Source: DYEP01 sp040755615 | GTDB taxonomy: Bacteria; Bacillota; Sulfobacillia; DUSP01; DYEP01 | DNA length: 56,829 nucleotides | Direction: 5' to 3' | Assembly: GCA_040755615.1 (NCBI GenBank) | Contig: JBFMAL010000017.1 | Coordinates: forward strand, 1-56,829 | Part shown: positions 26,128 through 35,330 of the stretch, piece after piece | Layout: each line of letters begins with the position of its first letter | Position numbering within the stretch: position 1 is the stretch's first letter | The notes under the pieces: model-generated | Seen by the model: only the letters and a program-made list of their open reading frames with translations | What the model was told of the DNA's origin: nothing | Databases searched by the model: none | Position numbers and translations under genes: made by a program

Positions 26128-27153
26128 TTGGCCATAACAGTCCTGGTTGTTGACGATTCTGCGTTCATGAGACAGGCCCTGACCAGACTCCTTTCAGAGG
26201 ACCCCGAGATCCAGGTGGTAGGCGCGGCCTGTGACGGGGAAGAGGCCGTGCGTCTGGTGAAGACGCTAGGTCCTGACGTGGTGACGATGGACGTGGAAAT
26301 GCCGGGGATGGACGGTCTCACAGCGCTTTCTGTTATCATGCGGCAGCGCCCGGTACCCGTGCTAATGGTCAGCAGTTTGACCCAGAGGGGAGCGTCGGCC
26401 ACGATCCGTGCGTTGAGCCTGGGCGCCGTAGACTTTGTCCCCAAGCCTGGGGGACCGGTGAGCGCTGGCATCAAAAGCATCGCCGCGGAGATCCGGGATA
26501 AGGTGAAAAGCTGTGCCCGGGCGCGCGTCAGACGCAAAGACCCGCCTGCAGAAACAGCCAGCACCCGAACGAAACAAGCGTACTTGGGGCGGCTGGCCGG
26601 CAAAGTTGTAGTGATAGCGTCATCTACCGGAGGGCCTGCTGCGCTGGAGACCGTGCTGTCAGGGCTGCCCGGGGACCTTCCCGCATCCGTCCTGGTGGTC
26701 CAGCATATGCCTCCCGGGTTCACCGCTTCGCTTGCCCAACGGCTGCATAACCTGAGCGCGCTCCGCATAGCGGAGGCCTCGGACGGGGCCGCTCTCACTG
26801 ACGGTACCGCCTGGGTAGCCCCGGGAGGAAGGCACATGAGCGTGACGGCGCGCGCCGTACACGTATATGACGGCCCGGCGCTGCACGGAGTACGACCGGC
26901 TGCCGACCTGACCATGATATCTGCAGCAGATGCATTCGGACCGGATACCATCGGCGTTGTGCTGACTGGCATGGGGAAGGACGGCACTGCGGGAACACGG
27001 TGGATCAAGTCAAAAGGCGGTCGTACTATCGCACAGGACGAGGAGACGTCTGTGATCTATGGGATGCCAAAAAGCGCAGCGGAGGCCGGCTGCATCGACA
27101 GGATAGTGCCTCTCGATCGAATCGCTGGTGAAATCGTCTCCATGCTCAGGTAA
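26128..27153 (+). CDS. cheB: Protein-glutamate methylesterase CheB
   Basis: CheB has an N-terminal receiver (LVVDDSAFMRQAL, phosphoacceptor in DVVTMDVEMPGMDG) joined to a C-terminal methylesterase. The catalytic Ser is in IASSTGGPAAL, the His in VVQHMPPGFT and the Asp in GMGKDGTAG. Length is 341 residues. The TTG start at 26128 follows GGGGGAGCAGG. It removes the receptor methyl groups added by the CheR encoded next. Confidence 0.95.
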   Translation: MAITVLVVDDSAFMRQALTRLLSEDPEIQVVGAACDGEEAVRLVKTLGPDVVTMDVEMPGMDGLTALSVIMRQRPVPVLMVSSLTQRGASATIRALSLGAVDFVPKPGGPVSAGIKSIAAEIRDKVKSCARARVRRKDPPAETASTRTKQAYLGRLAGKVVVIASSTGGPAALETVLSGLPGDLPASVLVVQHMPPGFTASLAQRLHNLSALRIAEASDGAALTDGTAWVAPGGRHMSVTARAVHVYDGPALHGVRPAADLTMISAADAFGPDTIGVVLTGMGKDGTAGTRWIKSKGGRTIAQDEETSVIYGMPKSAAEAGCIDRIVPLDRIAGEIVSMLR

Positions 27154-27167
27154 ATGGAGGTGGACCT

Positions 27168-28064
27168 GTGGACACCAGCTACTCACTGTTCTGCAAGCGC
27201 GTGGAGCAACTTACGGGCGTAGATCTCAGCAAGTACAAACCGAGACAGATGGAGAGGCGCCTTGGCACCTTGATGCAGAGGCTCGGTGCCCAAGACTACG
27301 GGCAGCTGGCCGCAATGATGCAGCGGCAGCCTGATGTACTGAGGCAGTTCATGGACTTTTTTACCATTAACGTATCCGAGTTCTTCCGAAACCCCGAAAG
27401 ATTCGAATACCTTAGAGAATACGTGCTCTCACCTATGCTGACAGAGAAAAGGCGGCTCCGGGTATGGAGCGCCGGATGCGCTGGCGGGGCGGAGACATAT
27501 TCCGTAGCCATCCTGTTGCACGAGCTCCGGGCGCTTCGGACCTCGCGGGTCGTCGGTACCGACGTGGACAGGAGCGCCCTTGCCTTCGCGCAGGCGGGCA
27601 CCTACAGCGGGGCGTTTCTCCGGAACTTGGACGAATCAAGGCTTGCTCGCTATTTCAAGCCTGCCGGAGAGGGGCAGTACACCATAAGGCCCGAGATAAA
27701 GGGGTATACCGAGTTTAAATGGGGTGATCTGCTCCAGGTGCCGTATGACGGGGGACCTTGGGATCTCATACTCTGCCGCAATGTGGTCATCTATTTTACT
27801 GAAGAAGCAAAGGCCATGGTGTTTGAAGACCTTGTGAGCGCTCTCACTCCCGGCGGAGTGCTGTTCATCGGCGGTACGGAGACTGTGACCGGGCCCGCGA
27901 GAGCTCACCTTGAACCCATAGCGCCATTTATGTACAGGAAGAAGCACGACAGTGAAAGCAAGTGCCGCCCAGTGCTTGGGTGGTCTGGGAAATACGCGCA
28001 AGAAGGGGGAAGAGCGGCGCCCGCCCCGGATGGTCTTCCGGGAGCGAACCGCAAAGGCCAGTGA
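27168..28064 (+). CDS. cheR: Chemoreceptor methyltransferase CheR
   Basis: The 298-residue enzyme methylates receptor glutamates with SAM. The N-terminal helical domain is followed by FTINVSEFFRNPERFEYL, the SAM motif VWSAGCAGGAETYS (the usual family form is CSTGEE/PYS), the acidic GTDVDRSAL, and LILCRNVVIYF. A 35-residue Gly/Ala-rich tail after YRKK is unusual. GTG at 27168 follows TGGAGGTGG. Its stop overlaps the cheX start (GTGA). Confidence 0.9.
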   Translation: MDTSYSLFCKRVEQLTGVDLSKYKPRQMERRLGTLMQRLGAQDYGQLAAMMQRQPDVLRQFMDFFTINVSEFFRNPERFEYLREYVLSPMLTEKRRLRVWSAGCAGGAETYSVAILLHELRALRTSRVVGTDVDRSALAFAQAGTYSGAFLRNLDESRLARYFKPAGEGQYTIRPEIKGYTEFKWGDLLQVPYDGGPWDLILCRNVVIYFTEEAKAMVFEDLVSALTPGGVLFIGGTETVTGPARAHLEPIAPFMYRKKHDSESKCRPVLGWSGKYAQEGGRAAPAPDGLPGANRKGQ

Positions 28065-28561
28065 AATCCGAATACGTTAATCCGTTTATCAAAGCAGCAC
28101 ATTATGTGTTAAAAGACATGCTGGGGGACGGCGCTAATCGGGGCAGCGTAGACGTGCAGGATATCGCCTACCTACCTGACGATGTGACGGTACTGATCGG
28201 CATGACTGGTGATCTTCAAGGAGTGGTTCTCTACGGTATGTCATCGAGGAGCGCCAAGAACATGGTGGGCGCCATGATGGGAGAAGTGCTCCCGGTACTG
28301 AACGAGATGGTGGAAAGCGGGATTGCGGAGCTCGGGAACATCATAGCGGGCCAGGCCGCCATCGAACTGGAGAAAATGGGCTACAATTGCAGGATTTCTC
28401 CTCCGTCGGTACTGCTCGGACGGGGCTACATGATATCTACCGTGAACATAAAGGGGCTGCACTTGCCGCTTGAGACCTCACATGGAAAACTCAGGATTTA
28501 CGTGGCGCTGCGTGAGGCGACGCCCGGGCCCTCTGGAGGGGACAGTTCACGGCTGGCGTGA
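28061..28561 (+). CDS. cheX: CheX-like CheY-P phosphatase
   Basis: The CheC/CheX/FliY family dephosphorylates CheY-P. The 166-residue sequence holds one copy of the phosphatase signature (ESGIAELGNIIAGQA, with the conserved E-x-x-N pair), as in CheX. GTG at 28061 overlaps the cheR stop by four bases. A longer in-frame extension to 27962 lies wholly inside cheR. It is the last gene of the operon; a hairpin follows at 28684. Confidence 0.85.
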   Translation: MKSEYVNPFIKAAHYVLKDMLGDGANRGSVDVQDIAYLPDDVTVLIGMTGDLQGVVLYGMSSRSAKNMVGAMMGEVLPVLNEMVESGIAELGNIIAGQAAIELEKMGYNCRISPPSVLLGRGYMISTVNIKGLHLPLETSHGKLRIYVALREATPGPSGGDSSRLA

Positions 28562-28683
28562 AACGGAAGATACCGGCCGGGACGGTGGGTGGACGTTTTC
28601 ACCGGACTCGCTGAACGCAAAGGAAACCTCTGCTTCACCCGTGAAGGCCGACTTCTTTTGGCGTCTGCCTGCCACCTTAAGTA

Positions 28684-28720
28684 GAGCGCACCGTACCTCG
28701 CGCCGGGGGTGCGCCCTTTT
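28684..28720 (+). terminator. Probable terminator of the che operon
   Basis: GAGCGCACC at 28684-28692 pairs with GGTGCGCCC at 28708-28716 (eight of nine Watson-Crick) and is followed by CTTTTC. The stem is 123 bases past the cheX stop. Confidence 0.6.
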
Positions 28721-28767
28721 CGGCCGGGGCGGGAGCGTGACACCCGGCCTGTTCAGGGCGCCGCAGT

Positions 28768-30288
28768 GTGGCTCGGCGGGCGCGTCCGTGGCGGAAGCGC
28801 CTAGCCAATATATGGGTATGGCATATCTGGCTCATATATATTATTGTTAATATAGGGGCCTTCATGTTGCTGTACGCTCTTTTCATCAACCACATGTCAG
28901 AGATCTATTTCGTATACGGCCTGTCTTTCTTCGTGATGAGTATCGCCATCACCCTGCAGAGCCGAAGGGGGAGTACGTTTACCATGGCCGGGAGTCTTCC
29001 GCTCCTGGCGCTGTTTGCTTTTCTCCACGGGCTCTCAGAATGGGCCTACTTTTACATCCCGTATAAAGCGCCGTTCTTGTCCCCGGAATGGGTATACAGG
29101 TTGAGGGTTGTCGAGGTAAACCTCATCGGGATCTCCTTTGCCCTGCTTTTGTTCTTCGGGATCAGATTACTCGGTGATGTGGTGAAAAAGCGGTGGTTCC
29201 GTTGTGTGTTCTGTGCCGCCGCCTCTTTAGCCCTGCTCTGGTTCGGTTACTTCGTCGTTTACCGACTGGTCCTGATCAGAGAAGATGCCGGGCACTGGCT
29301 CGCTCTCAGTGATATTTTCAGCCGCTACTTCTTCGGCCTGCCGGGGGGCCTGTTCTCGGCATTCGCGGTCTACCGGCAGAAGGACCAGGTCAGGGCTTTC
29401 GGGGGGCCTGCCATCCAGCTCAGCCTCACACTGCTGGCGCTGTCTTTCCTGGGGTACGCCATATTCAGCGGGCTGATTGTGCCGCCTGCATCATTCTTCC
29501 CTGCCTCTTTCTTTAATACAACGAACATCTTCCGGTGGACGATGATCCCGACTGCTCTTTTCAGGACGTTCTTCAGCCTGTGCATTACTGTCTCCATGCT
29601 CAAAGTGTTGGAGCTGTTCCAGATCGAAAAGACGGCGTTCATCAACAAGGTGGTGAGCGAAAACGCAGTGCTCCTGGAGAGAGAACGGATCAAAAGGGAT
29701 CTCCACGACGGGATAATCCAGTCGCTATACGCGCTGGGCTTGCAGCTGAAAGAGGGGGAATACCTGCTCGAGGAGAAGAACATAGACGAGGCCAGAGCGA
29801 AGATGGCTGCCTCGATTGAGAAGGTGGATGGCATCATCCGCGACCTGCGCGAATACATACTGGACCTAAAGAGAGCCGAACTGGCGAGGCTGGGGCTTGA
29901 CGAGATTCTGGGAAACCTCGCAGGCCTGTGTGAGCGGTTCAAGCTCCAGGTCAGCATCGACAACCGCGTGAGAGAGCATATCTGCCTGATGGCGGACATG
30001 AAAATGCACCTGTATCACATCCTGCAGGAGCTTGTGACCAACGTGATAAAACACGCGGATGCAAAGAGAATCAACGTCACGTTGCTGCCGAGGGGCAAAA
30101 GCATAGTCGTGACAGTGGAAGACGACGGGCGCGGTTTTAGCCCGGAGATCCTGAGGCAAAGACAGAAGGCCGGAGAAAAGATTGGGCTTTTCAGTGTCGA
30201 GGAGCGGATCAGGTCCATGGGCGGGTGTTTTAAGATCGACAGCATGCCAGGAGAGGGAGCCACGATAGTCTTCGAAATTCCCCTGTAG
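28768..30288 (+). CDS. Membrane sensor histidine kinase, NarL/LiaS (HPK7) type
   Basis: About eight hydrophobic segments fill residues 15-290, with no large extracellular loop, so the signal is probably sensed in or at the membrane. The HisKA_3 dimerisation box is RIKRDLHDGIIQSLYALGLQ with the phosphorylated His; the ATPase follows with LQELVTNVIKHADA, VEDDGRGFSPE and IGLFSVEERI. There is no classical DXXXQ phosphatase motif to read. The start is uncertain: GTG at 28768 is the only in-frame start that keeps the first membrane helix, but it lacks a clear ribosome binding site. It pairs with the response regulator 12 bases downstream. Confidence 0.85.
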   Translation: MARRARPWRKRLANIWVWHIWLIYIIVNIGAFMLLYALFINHMSEIYFVYGLSFFVMSIAITLQSRRGSTFTMAGSLPLLALFAFLHGLSEWAYFYIPYKAPFLSPEWVYRLRVVEVNLIGISFALLLFFGIRLLGDVVKKRWFRCVFCAAASLALLWFGYFVVYRLVLIREDAGHWLALSDIFSRYFFGLPGGLFSAFAVYRQKDQVRAFGGPAIQLSLTLLALSFLGYAIFSGLIVPPASFFPASFFNTTNIFRWTMIPTALFRTFFSLCITVSMLKVLELFQIEKTAFINKVVSENAVLLERERIKRDLHDGIIQSLYALGLQLKEGEYLLEEKNIDEARAKMAASIEKVDGIIRDLREYILDLKRAELARLGLDEILGNLAGLCERFKLQVSIDNRVREHICLMADMKMHLYHILQELVTNVIKHADAKRINVTLLPRGKSIVVTVEDDGRGFSPEILRQRQKAGEKIGLFSVEERIRSMGGCFKIDSMPGEGATIVFEIPL

Positions 30289-30300
30289 AGGGAGGACATC

Positions 30301-30939
30301 ATGAATAGAAAGACCGTCATGATCGTGGACGATCACGAAGTCGTGCGACTGGGCCTCAAGGGGCTGATTGCACACCGTAAGGATGAATTCGATGTCATTG
30401 GCGAGGCCGCCACTGTGAAAGAAGCGGTGACGAGGGCGCGCGAGTTGAAACCGGACGTCATTATCATGGATGTGAGGCTGGCAGACGGCAGCGGCATCGA
30501 CGCATGCCGGGAGATATGCAGGTCAGATCCTGATACGAAAGTGATCATTCTCACCTCGTTCCCGGACAATGACATCGCGATCGAATCCATTCTTGCCGGT
30601 GCCTCCGGGTTTGTGCTGAAGGAGATCAAGGGCAACGCGTTGATGGAAGCCATCGACAAGGTGACCCGGGGTGAATCCATTCTTGACTCGCGCGTGACAG
30701 GCAACGTGCTGAAGTACATAAAGAGCGGGGACAGGCGGGAAAAACTGGAGGACGTGCTGACGCCCCAGGAGCTTCGCGTCCTCGCCATGGTCGCTGAAGG
30801 CAAGACCAACAGAGAGATAGGCAACGCGCTGTTTTTAAGCGAAAGGACTGTGCGCAATCACTTAAGCCGGGTGCTGCAGAAACTGAACCTGCAAAACAGG
30901 GCTGCAGCCGCCGCGTACTATGTGACCAGGAAGAAGTGA
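30301..30939 (+). CDS. NarL/DegU-family response regulator
   Basis: The 212-residue protein has a receiver with the acidic pair in MIVDDHEVVRLGL, the phosphoacceptor in DVIIMDVRLADGSG, and the switch Lys in GFVLKEIKG. A LuxR-type helix-turn-helix follows (LTPQELRVLAMVAEGKTNRE, LSERTVRNHLSRVLQKL). ATG at 30301 follows GAGGGAGG. It is the partner of the kinase just upstream; target genes are unknown. A terminator follows at once. Confidence 0.95.
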   Translation: MNRKTVMIVDDHEVVRLGLKGLIAHRKDEFDVIGEAATVKEAVTRARELKPDVIIMDVRLADGSGIDACREICRSDPDTKVIILTSFPDNDIAIESILAGASGFVLKEIKGNALMEAIDKVTRGESILDSRVTGNVLKYIKSGDRREKLEDVLTPQELRVLAMVAEGKTNREIGNALFLSERTVRNHLSRVLQKLNLQNRAAAAAYYVTRKK

Positions 30940-30949
30940 GAGAAAGCAT

Positions 30950-30972
30950 GCCGCCGCCAGGCGGCTTTTTTA
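30950..30972 (+). terminator. Rho-independent terminator after the response regulator
   Basis: The stem GCCGCC/GGCGGC with loop GCCA is followed by seven T residues. It begins 11 bases after the stop codon. Confidence 0.85.
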
Positions 30973-31182
30973 CGAAAATGTCCCACCGACACGTTGTGAG
31001 AACGTATAACTCATCTTCTACAGTAAACCCTGCTTTTCAGGCATAGATAGAAACAAAATGCCTGTTCTAAGCGTTTCGGTTTCGTGGGTGGACGAGAATG
31101 CGATGCCAAAGAAATGCCAGAATAATGTTGATTATCCAGGGTGTGGTATGCGATAATTGGGGTGATAAAGGAGGTCGCCCCG

Positions 31183-31947
31183 ATGTTCGTTCGCGTAAAG
31201 CGAGTCGGTGATTATCAGTACCTCCAGGTGGTCGAGAACCTGCGCGAGGGGAAAAAGACTCGCCAAAGAGTGGTGGGAACCCTGGGCCGGTTAGATCACC
31301 TGCGAGCCAGCGGTAACATTGAGGTTCTCATCAGATCCCTGGGACGTTTCGCGGAAAGGGTTAGTGTTCAAGAAGCTCACGCCCGAGGAGACCTGGAAGC
31401 CCTGGGAGAGGAAAGTGTTGGATCCGCGTTGATTCTTGGACGACTATGGGAGAAACCCCCTTGAGGCCGAACGGGACAAGGCCAAACGTGAAGAGATTCT
31501 CGCCCGTATCAACAAAGAGCTTGAGAGGATCGTGGATCTGAAAGGTGCTCGGCATACTAAGGCCTGCTGCGAACTGATCGCCCATCCCACACTGGGTAGG
31601 TTTGTGAAGACCGACAAGAAGCCCAGGATGCCTTCAGAACCCTAAAAGGCACCCTGGACATCAGACCCATCTGCCATAGGCTTGAGGACCGCATCCGGGC
31701 TCACATAGTGCTTTGCTGGCTTGCCCTGCTCCTTGTGAGGGTAGCCTCGATCAGGACCGGGGAGACATGAGCCAAGCTCCGAAGTCTACTCGAGAGAATG
31801 CATCTGGGCGAGTTCTCTTCCCCAGAGGGCAAGCTGTTTCAGCGAACAGAAACCACACCTGAGCAAACCAGAGTCTTCAAGAAACTCGGGGTATCCGAGC
31901 CTCCTCGCTTTCTCGGCATCATCCCTTCTTCCAAGCCCAAGTCATAG
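31183..31947 (+). pseudogene. IS1634-family transposase, internally deleted
   Basis: ATG at 31183 follows AAAGGAGGTC and opens the family N-terminus (MFVRVKRVGDYQYLQVVENL, RQRVVGTLGRLDHL). After SALILGRLW the frame changes, and pieces from farther along appear: RNPLEAERDKAKREEILARI and ELIAHPTLGRFVKTDK. The C-terminus follows in yet another frame (AFRTLKGTLDIRPICHRLED, ARVFKKLG-like end), with a stop at 31945-31947. The catalytic core is largely missing, so this copy is dead. Terminal repeats were not identified with confidence. Confidence 0.75.
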
Positions 31948-32219
31948 TTACACGCCTGTCGCTTCTCACTCTCTTTTTGTCCCCTTTACCAGCAGCGTAG
32001 ATCCATTCGTTGTCTATGGGCTGTCGAACCCGGGCCCCGCCTCCCGTATCTATTATGGACGAACGTAGCTTTGGAGGGAATCGCTAAGTACATTTTCATT
32101 CATAGCCTGTGGCTGGTAGAGCCATAAATGTCTTGTTTGAAGCGGTATAGTACATTTGTACCAAGAAGAGTGCCGGAGTGAACCTAGGGAATCTCTGCGG
32201 ATTTGTGTAAACTGCCACA

Positions 32220-32237
32220 TGAAAGATATATCTTTCA
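32220..32237. promoter_or_regulatory. Perfect 18-bp palindrome upstream of the cytochrome gene
   Basis: TGAAAGATATATCTTTCA is fully self-complementary and ends 26 bases before the proposed cytochrome start. The size and position suit a dimeric repressor or activator site, but no regulator is known. Confidence 0.4.
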
Positions 32238-32263
32238 CGAGTGAGGAAGGGGGAAGATGTGGT

Positions 32264-33718
32264 TTGTCCAACAGGTTTGCTTTTGTCGTCGTGCTGGTGC
32301 TTTTGTCACTGGTGCTGACAGCGGGTTGTGGCAAGCAGGAGCCGGCCAAACCCGCTGAACCGCCAGCTGCGCCGCCCGTCGAAGTAGCGGCTGCCACATA
32401 CGTCGGGTCTGACGCCTGCAAGAGCTGCCACAGCCAGATTTACGCGGAATGGTCCAATTCGTGGCACACGATCAAGGCGACCAAGGGTCCCGCGTTCGGC
32501 GAGGAGTACGCGAAGAACATCTACGAATGGGTCCGCAGGGACTGGGACAACCTGCTCACGTACATGATCGTCGATCGCGAGGACAGCAACACCATACTTG
32601 TGGCCGCAGAAAAGACGGCGTGGCAGGACGTGGACTACGTGATAGGGCAGGTGAACAAGCAGCGCTACGCCGTGTATTACGACGGGCGCCCCATGGAAGT
32701 GTTCAAGGCCACGACGCGTGACGGCGGTATCTCATGGACGCTCAACACGGAGGAGCGATTCCAGTTCGCAGGGAACAAAGAGAGAGCGGGCTACAAGTTC
32801 CTGTTTATTGAGACCAATCCTCCTGACGGCAAGCTAAACCCCGCCAATTACGGCGAATGGCGCTCCTGGCAGGAACGGTGCATCGCGTGCCATACCACCG
32901 GCTTTGACTACAAGGCCTGGGATGCCGCAAAGGCGGACTTCGTTGCCGGAAAGCGCGAAGACCTGAGGGACCTCTTCGTGGCTGACCTCCGCGTCGGCTG
33001 CGAAGCCTGTCACGGTCCGGGCAGCGTGCACGTAAAGACTATGAAGAACGAGGACATCATAAACCCCGCCAAGTTCACGAGCTACGAGGACCGTATGAAC
33101 ACCTGCGCCCAGTGCCACACGCGAAGCGCGGGAAGTCCCCTAGTGAGCACGGCCAACGATCTGCGTGGGTTCGTGCCGGGTGCCAAATACGAGGACTATG
33201 CAAAATGGCTGCCCGTACAGTGGGGCGTCGGGACGCGTGAGGTATCCATCGACGGAAAGGGACGACGCGGGCACCAGCAGGACATGGACATGCGGCTGTC
33301 ACGTTTCTTAAACCCGGGTGGTTACCACTCCGATCAGGTCTGCTTTGACTGTCATAATCCGCATGGCATCGGCAGCAATCCGAACAACCTGCGGCTCAAG
33401 GCTGACACTCCCTCCTGCACCAATTGTCATAGCTTTGACGCAAAGATAGGTCTTGACGGCGCTCGCGGCTGGGAGAAGGCTTCGTTCCCCAACTGGGCCA
33501 CAGAAGCTGGGCGCGGCGCATATAAACAGCATCTGTTCAACTTCAACGATGACGGACTGGTCTTTGGCTTGTCTCCCGATCAGTATCACTGGGTGCTAAA
33601 AGACGGCGGGGACCCGAAGAACAAGGCTGACTGGATAGGCATATGGCCCTGGCAGAAAGAAGGGCTTGACGCTCGAGGCAAGATCACTTTTGTCGGCGCG
33701 GAACCCTGGAACCGGTAA
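32264..33718 (+). CDS. Six-heme c-type cytochrome lipoprotein
   Basis: The N-terminus is a lipoprotein signal (hydrophobic core then LTAGC lipobox), followed by a Pro/Ala linker, so the protein is anchored outside the membrane. Six CXXCH heme motifs are seen: CKSCH, CIACH, CEACH, CAQCH, CFDCH and CTNCH. The layout resembles multiheme cytochromes of the c554/octaheme group, but no catalytic signature was identified. TTG at 32264 gives a normal signal peptide ten bases after AAGGGGG; an earlier ATG at 32219 has no ribosome binding site and lies in the palindrome. The product is 484 residues. No quinol oxidase or maturation genes are close. A role in extracellular or respiratory electron transfer is inferred. 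Confidence 0.85.
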   Translation: MSNRFAFVVVLVLLSLVLTAGCGKQEPAKPAEPPAAPPVEVAAATYVGSDACKSCHSQIYAEWSNSWHTIKATKGPAFGEEYAKNIYEWVRRDWDNLLTYMIVDREDSNTILVAAEKTAWQDVDYVIGQVNKQRYAVYYDGRPMEVFKATTRDGGISWTLNTEERFQFAGNKERAGYKFLFIETNPPDGKLNPANYGEWRSWQERCIACHTTGFDYKAWDAAKADFVAGKREDLRDLFVADLRVGCEACHGPGSVHVKTMKNEDIINPAKFTSYEDRMNTCAQCHTRSAGSPLVSTANDLRGFVPGAKYEDYAKWLPVQWGVGTREVSIDGKGRRGHQQDMDMRLSRFLNPGGYHSDQVCFDCHNPHGIGSNPNNLRLKADTPSCTNCHSFDAKIGLDGARGWEKASFPNWATEAGRGAYKQHLFNFNDDGLVFGLSPDQYHWVLKDGGDPKNKADWIGIWPWQKEGLDARGKITFVGAEPWNR

Positions 33719-33734
33719 AGCGGTATCAGCTCAC

Positions 33735-33764
33735 GGAAGTCCCCGCCTCCGGGCGGGGACTTCC
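33735..33764 (+). terminator. Strong hairpin after the cytochrome gene
   Basis: A perfect 13-base stem, GGAAGTCCCCGCC with its complement, encloses the tetraloop TCCG, 16 bases past the stop. There is no T-tract, so it may protect mRNA or terminate poorly. Confidence 0.5.
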
Positions 33765-33870
33765 CGCGGTACGCCCGACGCACCATCAATAGCCTCCGCG
33801 GCTCCGGCTGCCCGCCCGGGGAACGGGTGAGGCGGGGCAGCATGAATCCCGCCCGTGAAGCGTGATCTTC

Positions 33871-34262
33871 TCATTCTTTTCCGAACTTCTGTGCTAAGGC
33901 CTTGTCTTCAAGCCGCGCCCGGTACACTTCACTCGGCAAAAAGAGCAGGAGTGTACCGATCGTCCCCGCCCCGCTTATCAGCGTGAGCGCTACGCCGAAG
34001 AGCGCGACCGTCATGCCGATGTACACCGGATGATGGACGACCCGGTAAGGCCCTGTGCTCACAAGTACAGGCAGTATGGGTGCCACTTCCCCCATAAACG
34101 CTGCTTTGATGAATGCAGCGGCCCAGAACACGAAGGGCATCCGACAGCAACGACAACCATCCCTGCCGGCTTTGCTATGGAAGACGGCACCCCAAGGCGT
34201 AATTCTCCCACGAAGAGGCTGACAAGTATCACCGTAATACATGGTAATACCTGGGAGAACAT
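33871..34262 (-). pseudogene. Frameshifted isoprenylcysteine methyltransferase-like membrane protein
   Basis: The C-terminal part reads VSTGPYRVVHHPVYIGMTVA and is typical of the ICMT/PEMT-type integral membrane methyltransferases. The N-terminal helix (CITVILVSLFVGELRLGVPS) is in a different frame; the switch falls near 34140. Joined, they would give about 130 residues, short for the family. Whether the shift is real or a sequencing error cannot be decided here. RYRV-type SAM-binding region and the end (LAQKFGKE) are intact. Confidence 0.55.
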
Positions 34263-34673
34263 TCACAACTCCCGGAACGTACTCGCCTGCACGATGCTTC
34301 ATGCTATTCCCTCCCGGGGCCTTGTGGCCCAGTCGATCTTCGATGCGCCCGGATGCCCCTACCTGCTCGCCTTATTCCCGGCGCCTTTCCCTCATTTTAC
34401 CATCAAAGCCGCTCCCTGGCCACCACCGGGTCTGCCCTTATGTGGCATCACGGGCGTAATTACATATACCAAGCGGACTAACCCGGTCCAAAGAGCTAAG
34501 AGAGCAAAAGAGAGCATCCCAGGATTGGCAGAAGGTGCTACAAATGGTACAATGAACCTGGTATGACGCACAGCTGGAGTATGTGGACGGGCACATATCC
34601 CGGTCATCAGTGCAGACACCTGGTGTAGAACTCGCAAGTACCCGCACAGATGATCCAGATCGGAGGATGGAAC
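34263..34673 (+). other. Gap without a confident gene
   Basis: A minus-strand frame (34392-34637) contains one hydrophobic stretch, LSFALLALWTGLVRLVYVI, but has no ribosome binding site or family I recognise. Nothing else was found before the next gene's GGAGG at 34662. Confidence 0.35.
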
Positions 34674-35330
34674 ATGAGCAACATGTCCAGGGCCTGGGAT
34701 TGGAGTAAGGACCGGGAGAAGATATGGTTCACCCCTTGCGAAGAGTCATTCTTTCTCATAAACCGCTGGAAAGAGAAGGGTTTCCGCAGGTTTTTGGATC
34801 TGGGCTGCGGCAGGGGCAGGCACTCCATTCAGTTTGCCAGGGCGGGCTTTTACGTCAGCGCGCTCGACCTGTCCCACGTCGCTGTCAGCGGCCTTGATAA
34901 ATGGGCAAAAGAAGAAGGACTGTACATCTCTGCGGTCGTGGGCGACATGGCGGATTTGCCGTTTCCGGATGGCGCGTTTGATTGCCTGATGGCATATCAC
35001 GTCATGTCGCATACGGACAGCCGCGGGATCATTCGGATCCTCTCAGAAATGGGGCGGGTGCTGAAGGACGGGGGAGAGTTCTTTATCACGCTGTGTTCGA
35101 AGAACACATGGAGCTTTCAAGCGGCGGGTTTTCCGCGGCTTGACGAAAACACGGTCATCAAACTCGAAGAGGGCCCTGAAAACGGCATCCCGCACTTTTA
35201 TGTGGATGAAGATGCAGCCCGGCGGCTTTTGTCCAGCTTCAAACTCATCACGTTAAGACACATCCAGGATATCGACCTGGACGGAGGCAACCGCAGTTCA
35301 TGGCATTACTTCGTACTGGGGGCAAAGTAG
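34674..35330 (+). CDS. Class I SAM-dependent methyltransferase
   Basis: Motif I, FLDLGCGRGRHSIQFA, the acidic residue after strand 2 in VSALDLSHVA, and VVGDMADLPFPDGAFDCLMA identify the Rossmann-fold Methyltransf_11 group. The product is 218 residues. ATG at 34674 follows GGAGG by seven bases; the ATG at 34650 lies upstream of that site. The substrate is unknown. Its 3' end overlaps the decayed minus-strand peptidase by 33 bases. Confidence 0.85.
   Translation: MSNMSRAWDWSKDREKIWFTPCEESFFLINRWKEKGFRRFLDLGCGRGRHSIQFARAGFYVSALDLSHVAVSGLDKWAKEEGLYISAVVGDMADLPFPDGAFDCLMAYHVMSHTDSRGIIRILSEMGRVLKDGGEFFITLCSKNTWSFQAAGFPRLDENTVIKLEEGPENGIPHFYVDEDAARRLLSSFKLITLRHIQDIDLDGGNRSSWHYFVLGAK

Noticed and set aside
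31020..31065. CAGGCAT/ATGCCTG inverted repeat before the IS1634 remnant
   Set aside because: Loop of about 13 bases and no T-tract; could be an IS end but no partner was found.
32149..32160. GTACATTTGTAC inverted repeat before the cytochrome gene
   Set aside because: Too short and too far from a clear promoter; the 18-bp palindrome nearby is the stronger candidate.
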